A DNA stretch of 64,000 nucleotides from Bolinopsis microptera (GCF_026151205.1 NC_087076.1:17145919-17209918); one strand, 5' to 3'; counted from the stretch's first letter, positions 19,961-30,206 are shown. Translations and numbers: made by a program. Notes: generated by a model not told the origin, from the letters alone.

Positions 19961-21123
19961 TGTTGTTCGTTGATCTAAAAACTGTGAGATTAAAAACTAA
20001 TTGCTCTGTTTTGAGAGCACTGAGCAACTCAAAGAACAGCGCACTTCAACCCGAAATCTCCAAGAAACGAAGTGACGTCATCCGCCGACTCTCTTGGTTG
20101 ATTTGTACAATCTAGTAGCTCCACAAAAATGTCTGATAAGCACATCAACAGACTAGGGTCAAATACAGATAAGAAAAATAAACATAGGTTAACCGTCCGA
20201 TGCTAATTGCTGCTGTTATGTGATTGGTCGGATCTGAGTCATGTGACATAACTCATCGATTGCTATTGGCCGCTAGGATGGACCAAGAATCGGCCAGTCC
20301 CTATTATCTGCAGTTTTGATTATTATTTGAACGTTTTGCTTGCCTGCTGTGGATTTTCAGACCACCCAAGTAACACCTGTTAAATCACCTATGAAAGCTA
20401 TTCGTATATTTCAGTATCTTTAGCTTTCAGAAAATCGGTGCAATTAGTTTTGTAATAACACTCCCTGGAATAAACCGGTGCAATTATGAAAATAATAAGT
20501 GGCCGTCAAATAGGTAAAAAGTGGGGTTATATTTAATATTTGAATTTTTTTAAACAGTGGTTTGTGGTCACAACTCGCAGCCCCCAGGAATTTGTTTACT
20601 GAATTAGTCGCTAAACCAATAGGATATCAGTACAGTTTATATCATGTTTAGTTTATTGATATCATATTCTACTAATTTTGAGAAGGTTCAAGACAGTTGA
20701 TTAAACATTCAGTCCTATATAATATCCGTATTGGAACATAATTTATTCGTCGCATTTATAATGAATCTGGGGCAAAACTTTACAAATTTGTAGCGACAAA
20801 TGTAAGCTATTTGGTTATAGTTCGTAATTTCCATGATTCTGGATCACAACTGCTGAATATTTTCACTTCATTCTAGGTACAAATCTATGGTCGCTCTTAA
20901 ATGATTTTTTCCTCATTTTGTGCACCCGACTTTGAAAGAGGTAAAATCAGGAAAACAGTGTCGCTTAAAAAAACATGTCCATTAATTACATTTCTTACCA
21001 AGTTTTGATATAAATTGCTTAAACTTGAATTTATTTGTCGATTGAGAAATTGTCCCAAAGTTGATTTCGTAATAGGCTTTTAAATTCTCCAATTAACTTT
21101 AATTTGAATTATTATATCCGCAG
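19961..21123. other. Intergenic, promoter-like patch near 20.07-20.3 kb
   Basis: A perfect CRE (TGACGTCA, 20073-20080) and ATTGG (inverted CCAAT) boxes near 20.22 and 20.27 kb lie about 0.9-1.1 kb upstream of a possible plus-strand exon at 21.12 kb. Otherwise non-coding. Confidence 0.3.
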
Positions 21124-21247
21124 GCTTTCAGAATAAACAAAACATGTTAGCGAAGATTGACTATGCCAAAATGAAGCACGAATCCAGCGTGTGGAAAACT
21201 CTCGCCGAAACTAAAGGAACTTTGAAGGAACAGTTATCCCATGCCTG
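21124..21247 (+). CDS. Possible isolated coding exon (orphan)
   Basis: A segment bounded by an acceptor (TATCCGCAG before 21124) and a donor (GCCTG|GTAATT at 21247/21248). From the ATG at 21144 it reads MLAKIDYAKMKHESSVWKTL and continues another 14 codons, ending in phase 2. The frame is open upstream to the acceptor. The composition (Lys/Glu-rich, helix-forming) looks protein-like. I found no partner exon: a join to the acceptor near 21.69 kb would create an immediate stop. It may be the first coding exon of a gene broken by the TEs to its right, or chance. Confidence 0.3.
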
Positions 21248-21984
21248 GTAATTATTATAATTTATAAGCCAATTTAATCGATTTTCAATTCATCTTGTTG
21301 ACCGTTTTGGGCTTATAAATCCGAGATTTTGGAAACATGAAAGCATGTGACAGAATTGTAGTCGCAATTATGCCTTCTCAGGGACACTTCATTTTTTGTT
21401 CATTTCATTCATTCCATGAATCAGGGAAATATTTCACAGGAGGCTTAAAATGTTGGTACTCATGCCATTGTATCATACCAGGGCAAATCCAACTAGTTCA
21501 CGGACATATACAGCCAAAATTATGTTCCTAAATCTGTCATAAATGTTTCCACGATCTCGAATTTGATGGAAATCTTTCGTCCGTCGCGCGATCTTAATCG
21601 TTGGAAAAACCACACGATTCCTGGCATCTTTAGCACAAATTTTGCGCGCGCCGCACTTCACGCCATATTTTGTTAATATTTTTTCTCGCAGATTTCACGA
21701 ATTCGACTGAGAAAGTTGAAATAGAACTGAAGCATACGGTATGAAGCATGGGAGAGGTCAGCATCTCACCGCCCTCCAGTGATTGGGACCAATGGATGGG
21801 GCTCACTGATGACCCACAAATTGTTGTAGACTCTCCTAAACTCTCCAGACGCTGAAGCCTTCTTTGCGGGGAAGAACATTAGCAGGGAGTCGTCTCCATT
21901 CACGAGGAGCAATACCCTTTGGTGGCCTGCAATACCCTTTTCGAATCTATTGCTAGTGACAGAGAGATCAAAATAGCGAAACAC

Positions 21985-22905
21985 AGGACAGATACAATGA
22001 GTGCCTCAAGACGGAAGCGCTAGCAGACAAGGAAAGGTGATCAGGCTGCAGGACCAGCTGCTGGTGCAGAAGGACGAACAACTACAGTTGAATAGACAGT
22101 ACAAACAGCGGTGGAGTCAGGGATTAAGAGCTACAGTGCAGCTGTTCAACAGAACAGTGCAAGTGGTACGGTCTGCTACAGTAAAATCCTGAAGAAGGTG
22201 ATGAAGAGTGTGGCTGCAGAGGAGGACAGGAGCAAGAATCTGATAGTGTTTGGACTGAAAGAAGAGGATGAAGAACAGCTACCAGCTCTTGTAAACGCAG
22301 TATTGGACGAGATCGGGGAGAAACCTCATTTCGAAGCGACAAGAGTCGGCTGGAAGAGGCCAGGTACGGCCATCCTACCAGCCAAGATCACTGTCCCAAG
22401 CTCAACAGCAGTTCATCAGATTCTGATGAAAACAGGGAGACTGAGGCTGGCTGAGGCACACAAAGATGTATGGATTTGTATATCCAGTGAAGAGCGTGCA
22501 GCAAGGAAGAACCTGGTAACTGACCTGAAGAAGAAGAGAGCTGAACAAACTCATCTCGACCACTACATCTGGTACGGGAAGGTCTGTAGCCGGGTAAAGA
22601 AGCCACCATGACGTAATTCATGTCTATCGGACACCGATCAGTATATTATGTAGGAGTATCTTAAGAGTTTACGGACGTTATCTGTATTTGAGAGACAATT
22701 ATATTATATGCATACATTATTATTTGATTGTTTCACACTTTTCACATTTCATCAATTTATTACTAGGTGGTAGTGATGTTATTGAGACTTTGGGCGGCCA
22801 AAAACTCCTGTTCTGCAAGTTGTCCTCTGTACTTTTCGCTGACCCACGCTTTTTAGCATTTATACATTTCGGCCTAGTGTGCACGAAAATTTATTTCAAT
22901 CAATC
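21985..22905 (+). mobile_element. LINE remnant: ORF1 plus 3' end, no ORF2
   Basis: The frame at 22111-22611 encodes a typical LINE ORF1 RNA-binding region: SYSAAVQQNSASG, RSKNLIVFGLKEEDEEQ, GEKPHFEATRVGWKRPGTA, STAVHQILMKTGRLRLAE, then SSEERAARKNLVTDLKKKR. The N-terminal part (from ATGAGTGCCTCAAGACGG near 21997) is in other frames and has stops. No endonuclease or RT follows. Instead, about 270 bp downstream is a terminal sequence (22879-22903, starting GTGCACGAAAATTTATTT) that is identical over 25 nt to one at 33630-33654, then a CAAT-rich tail. It looks like an internally deleted or ORF1-only LINE derivative. Confidence 0.75.
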
Positions 22906-22978
22906 AATGTTTGTTCGATTAACTGTTTACTAACTGCTATTTTGTAAAAGTTTCAAATCAAATCAAAATCAAATGTTC

Positions 22979-23093
22979 AGAAACACATATCACGTATTCA
23001 ATATTTTAGCAATTTTTACCTCTTGCTCCCCCTCCGTAATCAACCGTTATCAAGACCCACCCCCTCCTGATAGCAAATTTACGTAATCATGGC
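22979..23093. mobile_element. MITE fragment, copy 3
   Basis: Shares its interior (CAATATTTTAGCAATTTTTACC, CCGTAATCAACCGT, ATCAAGACCCA) and right end (TTACGTAATCATGGC) with the copy at 23235. The left terminus is mutated (CACATATCACGTATTC). Confidence 0.7.
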
Positions 23094-23234
23094 ATGAAAT
23101 AATTGTTATCAGTGCAGTTATCCTCCTCGTTGGTAATACCATTTCGGGCAGTGACCAATGAAATAGTTCATCCATTGTCTCCTTCCATGAGACAGTGTGG
23201 ACAACTTTTGGGGACCATTGTCGGTTTGAACTTA

Positions 23235-23362
23235 GGGGTCGTTAACATATTACGTAATCAATATTTTAGCAATTTTTACCCCCCTCCCCCCTTCCGTAAT
23301 CAACCGTAATCAAGACCCAACCTCCCCCCCCCCCTTCTGACAGCAATATTACGTAATCATGG
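23235..23362. mobile_element. MITE, copy 4
   Basis: Left end GGGGTCGTTAACATATTACG, as in the family consensus. The interior is the same as copy 3, including C-runs, and it ends ATTACGTAATCATGGC. A poly-C run follows (about 23367-23388). Confidence 0.75.
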
Positions 23363-23618
23363 CCCGGCCCCCCCCCCCCCCCCCCCCTTTAGATTTTTCC
23401 TAGAGAACACTTTTCTCTACGTTTCATGCTACCCTGATCATGCTATCATGATGAGCTGAAATCATTGTTATGGTATCCGGCCAAGCACCTTCTAAACTAC
23501 TCACTATTATAGCCGGATATTCGATCAATTTCTAAATTTTATCACTATCAGAGTGAAATTGAGTGGAATTTAAAATATCAAATTGCTATTATTCTAGAGG
23601 GTAAAAACAAAAACTTTG

Positions 23619-23716
23619 ATTACGTAATCAACGACCGAACCCCTCGCCCCCCCCCCCCACCCCACCCCGTTCAACGATAAGCATTTGGAAACCCCCCTCG
23701 GCCGATTACGTAAAAT
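23619..23716. mobile_element. MITE fragment, copy 5
   Basis: TTACGTAATCAACGACCGAA at one side, C-rich interior, and CCGATTACGTAAAATGG at the other. Diverged member of the same family. Confidence 0.6.
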
Positions 23717-23835
23717 GGTAGTTCTGCTTACAATGTCCAGTAAGGAAGAATTATGCCGCTGTTCTTGTGCTCATTTTTCCAAGTTTTGGGATTAATCTGG
23801 CGAACTTATGTCTCTACTCGTTCGAAGTGAGTGCT

Positions 23836-23860
23836 ATTAATTACGTAATTATCAGCTAAC

Positions 23861-23898
<38 letters not shown>

Positions 23899-23948
23899 TA
23901 ATCATTTGGGAACCCTCTGCCGATTACGTAATATGTGAACGACCCCGA
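23836..23948. mobile_element. MITE, copy 6, with about 35-nt poly-C
   Basis: The right end reads GATTACGTAATATGTGAACG then ACCCC, the exact family terminus. The left end is ATTACGTAATTATCAGC. The interior contains an uninterrupted C run of about 35 nt, then CCGTAATCATTTGGGAACCC. Confidence 0.75.
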
Positions 23949-24578
23949 AGTATAATCTGAGATACTTTATTTTATGACATGCTATATTGTAATTTGTTTA
24001 CATGTTTCAGTGTACATTTCTACTGTACTATTACGAAATTATTATTACTGTACTATTACGAAATTTAACGAACTTGCTGCTTGTCCATCAGAATTGTGAC
24101 TTTTATTTTGTTGAAAATTTAGGTGGGCACGAAAACTGTTAGTTAGAATGTAAGTTCAGAGGAATTTTTCCCTTACAATCAAGCTACATGAATTGTTGTG
24201 AATACTAAGATCAAACTATCATTTTACAGGCTGGCGTCATCTTCATTGACACAAGCCCTATAAATTGTATAGTAAAAAGTTAATACAACCCAAAATTCCC
24301 TTAAAAATCTGAACACTCTTAAAACGTTCATTAAAAGTTAAAATGAGATGTTAGAGTATAACATATATAAGTAAGGGAAGGCCGAAAGGATTTATAATGT
24401 TAATTCCCAAAGGTTTTAAAATTAAAGTCTAGAGAAGTTAAATATATTCATGTTCACGGACTTCCAAAGTTTTGGGACTAGAATTATCAATGATCGACAC
24501 AGAAATGTTCCCTTTGTCTATATATATAATAAGTATAACCACGATCCAATAAATGTAAGCAAAAACTATATTCATCAC

Positions 24579-25047
24579 TTATTTATCGCCATTTAAAAGT
24601 TTATAATATTTGACCCTATGTTCTCCAGTCCTAATATATAATATAACCGGCCCGTATAATATAACCCGTAAAGAGCGAGTAGTGCGACCGACGTAAGCCT
24701 TTCCACAGACACTACATTGGGAAATAACAAATAAATGATGTTGTAACTCTATAAGCAGTAGAAGTTTCCACTTTCCAAGGGAAGCTTTAAGTTCACAACA
24801 TTTGCATCGTGGCACATTGCATTCGCTGGTTCATGGTTGGGCCATGTTTAGCTCCTAAAGCAAGTAAAGTTCTTTCAATTTGACGAGGCGAGATTTTAAC
24901 AACATAACTCGCAGGACTGCTGTATTTAGCACACGCGCGACTGTAATGATATGAAAAATGAGCCGTCCGCTCATGCCTATATATAGTCATCATGTCCATA
25001 GATACGTGAAGCGACGCGTATCCATAGATACGTGTAGTGACGCGCAA
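24579..25047 (-). pseudogene. Degenerate GIY-YIG-type retroelement ORF fragment
   Basis: Two overlapping minus-strand frames (25047-24793 and 24815-24579) seem to be one broken coding region. The first ends with KISPRQIERTLLALGAKHG. The second has a Cys cluster (CKCCELKASLGKW), then QCSVCGKAYVGRTTRSLRV, then YIRTGEHRVKYYKLLN. CxxCGKxYVGxTxRxLxxR is the hallmark of the GIY-YIG nuclease tail of Penelope-like elements and related GIY-YIG proteins. The RT part is not visible. Assignment to Penelope is inference. Confidence 0.5.
24998..25045. repeat. Tandem duplication, about 24-bp unit
   Basis: TCCATAGATACGTGAAGCGA and TCCATAGATACGTGTAGTGA follow each other, each continued by CGCG. Confidence 0.7.
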
Positions 25048-25288
25048 GTTATTCTATTATGAATTCATTTTGTTCGGCGCGCGGCGTAAGAATTTATTTT
25101 GACCATATAAATGTTCATAACTTTTTATGAGAACCTGTGCTGAGTTTTTTGAGAAGGGCGACATTCGATTGAGCATTTTTGCTATCCAATGGTATAAAAT
25201 GTAGCACCAGCGCAATTATCGCTCAATAATCTTATTTCTACGCGCAGCTCTCAGCGGGTAGGATTGATTGACGATGTCAATCCGTCGA

Positions 25289-25319
25289 GATCGTTGCTCT
25301 GCGAAGCAGAGCAACGATC
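25289..25319. repeat. Perfect 14-bp hairpin with GAA loop
   Basis: GATCGTTGCTCTGC, then GAA, then its exact complement. It is directly followed by further GCGAAGC units (TTGCGAAGCAAGAA near 25321 and ATGCGAAGCAAGAA near 25339). Confidence 0.9.
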
Positions 25320-25639
25320 GTTGCGAAGCAAGAATTCGATGCGAAGCAAGAATGCTAGTTTGCGCGGCGCGTCGAAGCGGCGAAGTCCTCCAAAAATAGG
25401 ATAATAAAACAAAATAATAAAAATAAAACAAAAGAGTAGACAGATAGATCAACACAAATATTTTTAGTAAATGTAATATGTACACCATCGTGCGATTATT
25501 TTGGATTGCCAAATATGAATCATGAAATAAAACATTAACAATTACATTTTATGAATTTGATTTATAGGTGCTTAGGTGAAAACTGGCCACGGGTCTAAAT
25601 ATTAAATATCAATCAATTACAATTCATTAACATTACCAA

Positions 25640-26047
25640 TATTAAAAACTGTCCAAAATATCTAAGAAAGTATTCTGTAGCCAAAGGGCTCAATATTTAA
25701 ATCTAAATCTTCAATATTGTCTGGTTTATATCGCAACTTGGGGCCTCTGTCCCCCCTTATCGAAATAACTGTTGTCTTTAATACCTCAAAGCGCAAGCGC
25801 TTTCTAAAATATGTAGCTGAGTCTGAATATCGCTGACCCGTGGCCGTTGGAGATTCCATCTTTTGTGCAAGCTTTTTAATCAAGCGTTGCGCTTCGACTC
25901 CCATGCCTCCTGTTGTGGAGAAAACTAAAGGTGTGAAGGAAGCTTTTTCCACTTCTAGGACCCTTGCATTATATTCTCTTTTCTTCTCAGTCTCGTGAGC
26001 CAAATACATCATAGGAATTGGTTTAGCTGCGTTGGTTGGAACATAGT
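25640..26047 (-). pseudogene. Retroelement ORF, copy B, 3' part (split by LINE insertion)
   Basis: The minus-strand frame runs from about 26042: VPTNAAKPIPMMYLAHETEK, REYNARVLEVEKASFTPLVF, STTGGMGVEAQRLIKKLAQK, GQRYSDSATYFRKRLRFEVL, ending GYRILS* at 25662. It continues the segment at 30244-30470 across the LINE, and is the better preserved relative of copy A at 15.3-16.1 kb. Confidence 0.85.
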
Positions 26048-26091
26048 TTTAAACTATTTTCACAACTACAATTAAATACATTTATTGAGGG

Positions 26092-27021
26092 ATGGCAAGT
26101 AACAATGTACCCGAGAGGGTGTCGATACGAAAAAAACGTGGAGTCAAGACGAGTCCCCCTAAGGATTCATCTTCTGATAATGTCCCAGTGCCAGAGGAAA
26201 AATACTGCCAATGTGATGTTTACATGTCAGAAGAACTATCAGTTGAATGTGAAGCTTGCCAATTATTTTGGCACCTGAGTTGTGTTGGTTTATCTGGCCT
26301 TAAAAACGAGATGTTACTGAATCTAACAAACTGGAAGTGCCCATACTGTTTTGTGGCGCCTCATACCTCAGCTGACACTAAGGAAAACGGGGCTGTCAGG
26401 GCTATTATTAAAGAGGAACTCCAACATTTGACCCCAGCCCTGACTAACTCGATTAAGGAAGCTCTTAAAGGAAGCACAGATAAAACTGTCAACAAAGCTG
26501 TGCAACTTTACTCAGAAATTACAGCAAAATCTCAGAGGACAGTAATAGAAGATCTGAGCAACTCCCAGTCATCAGAAAATGTTATTGCTAAAGTGCAGTC
26601 CAAGATGCACACTGATGCATTTGAAAGGAACAGAAGGAAACATAACTTATGTGTTCTGAAGGTTCCTGAGAGTAAGGAGAAGAACCCTAAGCAGCGTCAG
26701 ACGGATGATGTCTCTTTCTGCGTAGAAACACTCAAGATGAAGAAAGACGACATTGTTAGCTGCCATCGTGCTGGAAAAGTTGATCCAAACAACCATGACT
26801 ACTGTCGACCTCTCATCATACAGACAGTCGGCGAAGAGTCAGTAAATTTTTACTCTGACTTTGGTAAAGGCTGGAAGGAATCGTCCTACTGGATCAATCA
26901 AGACCAGTGTAGATCAGACCGCGAGATTCATTTTTTAGCCAGAAAGGAGAGGAAGAAGAGACAGTTGGAAGCAGAGAAGAACAGGTTGGAAAAGACGAAA
27001 GGAGAATCAGTAAAGGCTTAA
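26092..27021 (+). CDS. LINE ORF1 protein with PHD finger, 309 aa
   Basis: The ATG at 26092 follows the short leader. The N-terminus is basic (RVSIRKKRGVK). A PHD-type C4HC3 zinc finger follows, with Cys39, Cys41, Cys53, Cys56, His61, Cys64, Cys83 and Cys86. A Glu/Lys/Ser-rich helical segment (about 100-185) comes next. Then there is a Transposase_22/RRM-like RNA-binding region (KHNLCVLKVPESKEKN; DDIVSCHRAGKVDPNNHDYC; PLIIQTVGEE), and a strongly basic C-terminal helix (RKERKKRQLEAEKNRLEK). PHD-bearing ORF1 proteins are known from CR1-group LINEs. They bind the element RNA; the PHD may guide chromatin targeting (inference). The last 108 nt overlap the ORF2 frame. Confidence 0.92.
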   Translation: MASNNVPERVSIRKKRGVKTSPPKDSSSDNVPVPEEKYCQCDVYMSEELSVECEACQLFWHLSCVGLSGLKNEMLLNLTNWKCPYCFVAPHTSADTKENGAVRAIIKEELQHLTPALTNSIKEALKGSTDKTVNKAVQLYSEITAKSQRTVIEDLSNSQSSENVIAKVQSKMHTDAFERNRRKHNLCVLKVPESKEKNPKQRQTDDVSFCVETLKMKKDDIVSCHRAGKVDPNNHDYCRPLIIQTVGEESVNFYSDFGKGWKESSYWINQDQCRSDREIHFLARKERKKRQLEAEKNRLEKTKGESVKA

Positions 27022-30000
27022 ATATATTTTACACCAATGCTAATGGACTTTTTAATAAAATTGATGAACTTAAATGTATTTTACCAGTATATAAATCTAT
27101 TGATGTGATTTGCATAACAGAAACTCATTTTAGTAGTGACATATTAGATGCTGAAATTTTTATTGAAGGTTTTACTATGTTTAGAAAGGATAGAGATTTT
27201 AAGATTGACAATTCAACCAATATTATAAGTGGGGGTGGTGGTTCTATCATTTATATCAAGAACAGTTGTAATGCTTCTTTAGTAAGCTCTTTTTTAAGTG
27301 CACCAGACTCTTTAGCTGTTAGTATTAACACATCTGGTGGATTGATTACTATTTGTTGTATTTATAGATCAACTTCTTTAAATTTAAAACAGAACAATAA
27401 ATTATTATCTTGTATCAAGGGTATATGTAGTGAAAAGAACAATTCTGAAGCAATCCTTATAGGAGATTTTAATTTACCTACTGTATCATGGGTAAATGGA
27501 AGTGTAAATAATAATATCTTTAGTAGAAATCAATTTTTAACTATTCAACAGAAGTATATGGATATTTTTAATGACAGTGGTTTAACATGGTACTTTACCA
27601 ACGAAACAACCAGAAGACGGCTTGTGAAAGATACTCTCCAGGAGAGCCTCCTTGATCAGGTCTTGTATACAAATGATGCTCTTGTCAACGGTTGTAAGAT
27701 TGTTTCACCGCTTGGTAAGAGTGATCACGTTGGGATACTTGTCGAACTGGTTGTTTCGCCAAATACTGATAAGAGTCCTAAAGAGAAAACTGTAAAACCT
27801 ATCTGGGGTAAGATTTCGTCTGATGAATTATTGAAGTTTAGTATGGATAACATTGACTGGGATTATAGTTCTACAAATTATAATGTTCAAGAAATGTGGA
27901 CTGAACTACATGGTAAACTGGAGGCTGTTGCCGCTGCTGTCCCAGCTGCTTATGTTTATCTCGACAACAGGCCTGTCAAGTTGCCATGGAGTACAACTTC
28001 ACTTAAAAGAATGAGGAAGAACAAGGACAGAGCATGGGCTGAATTTGATATTAATCCTTCGGCTATTAACTTTAGCTGTGCAAATAGCAAGCAGCGTATT
28101 TTTGAGGTGGCAGAAATTAAAGCTAAAGTAAATTATGAAAAGAAGATTACATCTAATTTAAAACAGAATTGTAAATCTTTTTACTCGTATTTGCGTAATA
28201 AACGTCAAGTTAAGTCAAGTGTTGTTTCTTTAGATAGAGGAGATGGTACACGCACAGATAGTTCTGCTGAGTCTGCTGAAGTACTTGCAAGTGCCTTCAG
28301 CTCAGTGTTTGTGTGTGAGCCACCTGGCCCTCTTCCTAAAAATGACACTTTGGATTATGATAAAGATGTTATTAGTGATTTGCAAGTTAGCAGTGCTGAT
28401 ATTAAGAAGCAACTTTTAAAGCTTAATATTTTTAAGAGTTCAGGTCCGGATGGTGTTCATCCAAAGTTATTAAAATCGTTAGCTTATGATGACAACTTTG
28501 TAGAAGCAGTCACTAAATTATTTAAAATGTGTTCAGAAACGGGATCTCTTCCTGAGGTGTGGAAGTCAGCATCCGTTGTAGCATTGTTTAAAAAGGGTGT
28601 TAAATCAGATCCTTTAAACTATAGACCAGTTTCCTTAACTTGTATTTTGTGCAAAGTGTACGAAAAGTTGGTGAGGGCACATTTATTGGATTTTTTAGAA
28701 GAACGAATATCAAAGCATCAGCATGGATTTGTTAAGGGCAAATCTTGCTTATCTAATCTTTTAGAGACATTTGATAATATTCTTGATATTTTAGATGAAG
28801 GTGATCCTGTTGATCTACTGTATTTTGATTTTAGTAAGGCCTTTGACACTGTCCCCCACTTTAGACTTTTATCTAAATTGGAGGGGTTTGGGGTCAAAGG
28901 AAAAGTCTTAGATGTTATTAAAGATTTTCTTACAGACAGAACCATGAGGGTTTGTGTAGAAGGACAATGGTCTGAGGTGAAACACGTGTTATCTGGTGTT
29001 CCCCAGGGGTCAGTATTGGGTCCTTTGCTATTTATTCTTTATATTAATGATTTACCTGATATAGTCAAGAATAAGATTAAATTATTTGCAGATGACCTCA
29101 AGTTGATTGGTAATGCAGCTAACCACAGCAGTGTTGCTGAAGATATTGTAGAACTGGAAGTCTGGGAGAGTATTTGGCTTTTGAAGTTTAATCCTGCTAA
29201 ATGTAAAGTTGTTCATATTAATCTTAATAGCAACCCTAACTTAAATTATTTAGTAAATGGCGTAGAACTTGAAGTATCTGATCAGGAAAAAGATTTGGGG
29301 GTTATTACCCATAGTTCCCTGCTTTGGAATGAACAGATAAAAGCATGTATTTCCAAGGCAAATCGAATGATTTGCTGGATTGTAAGGAATTTGATAATTA
29401 GAGAAAAATGTGTAATGATAGCCATCTATAAAGCTTTGATAAGACCTCATCTAGAGTATTGTGTCCAATTGTGGAATCCAGTTGCGGCTCATGGAAGTTG
29501 GGGGACTGTTTTGGAGCTGGAGAGCGTCCAGAGGCGGTTTACCCGTCTGATTGATGAGGTGGGTACTCTTCCTTACAGCCGTAGACTGGAAATCCTTAAT
29601 TTGACAACGCTGGCAGAGCGGCGAATACGTGGGGACCTTATTGAAGCTTTTAAGGTTATTAATGGCTTGACTGATTATGGTTCAGACTTGTTCAGACCAA
29701 GCAGATCAGGTCTTAATCTGGTTTCATCCAATAGATGTAGTAAGAGTGTGACAAAGGTCAAGAATCTTCAGTGTTCTTTTCTTCCAGAGCGGGTTGTTCC
29801 TTATTGGAACAAACTCCCTTCGGAGGTGAAGAACTGCTTGACAGTTTTGAGTTTTAAAATTGGATTGGAAAGTTTTAAAAAGAATATGATTTCTAAATGT
29901 ATTGTAAATGACTTTCATTTTTGGAATGTTTCGAAAGAAGTTTTAACAAGAATTGAAGGTACCAGTTATATCAGTAATAAGGAAAAACACAATGATTATC

Positions 30001-30068
30001 TGTGGTTCCATCCTTATGTAGCAAAGAAACGTTTTATAAATCTTTACTCCACTGGGAAGTATGAATAA
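26913..30068 (+). CDS. LINE ORF2: AP endonuclease plus reverse transcriptase
   Basis: The ORF2 frame opens after a TAG at 26910-26912 and runs to TAA before 30069, about 1050 codons. APE-type endonuclease motifs: NIFYTNANGLFNK (about 27021-27059), TETHF (about 27117), LIGDFNLP (about 27460), SDHVGIL (about 27720). RT motifs: YRPVSLTCILCKVYEKLV (about 28620), LLYFDFSKAFDTVPH (about 28818), GVPQGSVLGPLLFILYINDL (about 28998), FADD catalytic box (29085-29096), then DLGVITHSS and a C-terminal region with LIRPHLEYCVQLWNP. All catalytic boxes are intact. The first AUG in this frame is at 27177, inside the endonuclease and after two of its motifs. Synthesis therefore probably begins as an ORF1 fusion or by reinitiation. 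A T-TTT-TTA heptamer at 26931-26937 lies in the overlap. Confidence 0.93.
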   Translation: MRPRDSFFSQKGEEEETVGSREEQVGKDERRISKGLNIFYTNANGLFNKIDELKCILPVYKSIDVICITETHFSSDILDAEIFIEGFTMFRKDRDFKIDNSTNIISGGGGSIIYIKNSCNASLVSSFLSAPDSLAVSINTSGGLITICCIYRSTSLNLKQNNKLLSCIKGICSEKNNSEAILIGDFNLPTVSWVNGSVNNNIFSRNQFLTIQQKYMDIFNDSGLTWYFTNETTRRRLVKDTLQESLLDQVLYTNDALVNGCKIVSPLGKSDHVGILVELVVSPNTDKSPKEKTVKPIWGKISSDELLKFSMDNIDWDYSSTNYNVQEMWTELHGKLEAVAAAVPAAYVYLDNRPVKLPWSTTSLKRMRKNKDRAWAEFDINPSAINFSCANSKQRIFEVAEIKAKVNYEKKITSNLKQNCKSFYSYLRNKRQVKSSVVSLDRGDGTRTDSSAESAEVLASAFSSVFVCEPPGPLPKNDTLDYDKDVISDLQVSSADIKKQLLKLNIFKSSGPDGVHPKLLKSLAYDDNFVEAVTKLFKMCSETGSLPEVWKSASVVALFKKGVKSDPLNYRPVSLTCILCKVYEKLVRAHLLDFLEERISKHQHGFVKGKSCLSNLLETFDNILDILDEGDPVDLLYFDFSKAFDTVPHFRLLSKLEGFGVKGKVLDVIKDFLTDRTMRVCVEGQWSEVKHVLSGVPQGSVLGPLLFILYINDLPDIVKNKIKLFADDLKLIGNAANHSSVAEDIVELEVWESIWLLKFNPAKCKVVHINLNSNPNLNYLVNGVELEVSDQEKDLGVITHSSLLWNEQIKACISKANRMICWIVRNLIIREKCVMIAIYKALIRPHLEYCVQLWNPVAAHGSWGTVLELESVQRRFTRLIDEVGTLPYSRRLEILNLTTLAERRIRGDLIEAFKVINGLTDYGSDLFRPSRSGLNLVSSNRCSKSVTKVKNLQCSFLPERVVPYWNKLPSEVKNCLTVLSFKIGLESFKKNMISKCIVNDFHFWNVSKEVLTRIEGTSYISNKEKHNDYLWFHPYVAKKRFINLYSTGKYE
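26931..26937 (+). promoter_or_regulatory. Candidate -1 ribosomal frameshift site (T TTT TTA)
   Basis: In ORF1 the codons are CAT-TTT-TTA-GCC, so the heptamer T-TTT-TTA has the canonical X-XXY-YYZ phasing. A -1 slip there enters exactly the ORF2 frame, 19 nt after that frame's last upstream stop. The downstream sequence is purine-rich; no strong stem-loop or pseudoknot is obvious by eye. Confidence 0.5.
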
Positions 30069-30206
30069 ATTAAATTTTGTAATGTTGTTTTTATTCATGA
30101 TTAATATTTGATAAATTATTACCTTTAAATTTGATGGAAAATTGTTATTTTTCCATGTAGTGTGATGATACTTTGTAGACATTAGTGATGATGTTATGTC
30201 ATAATT

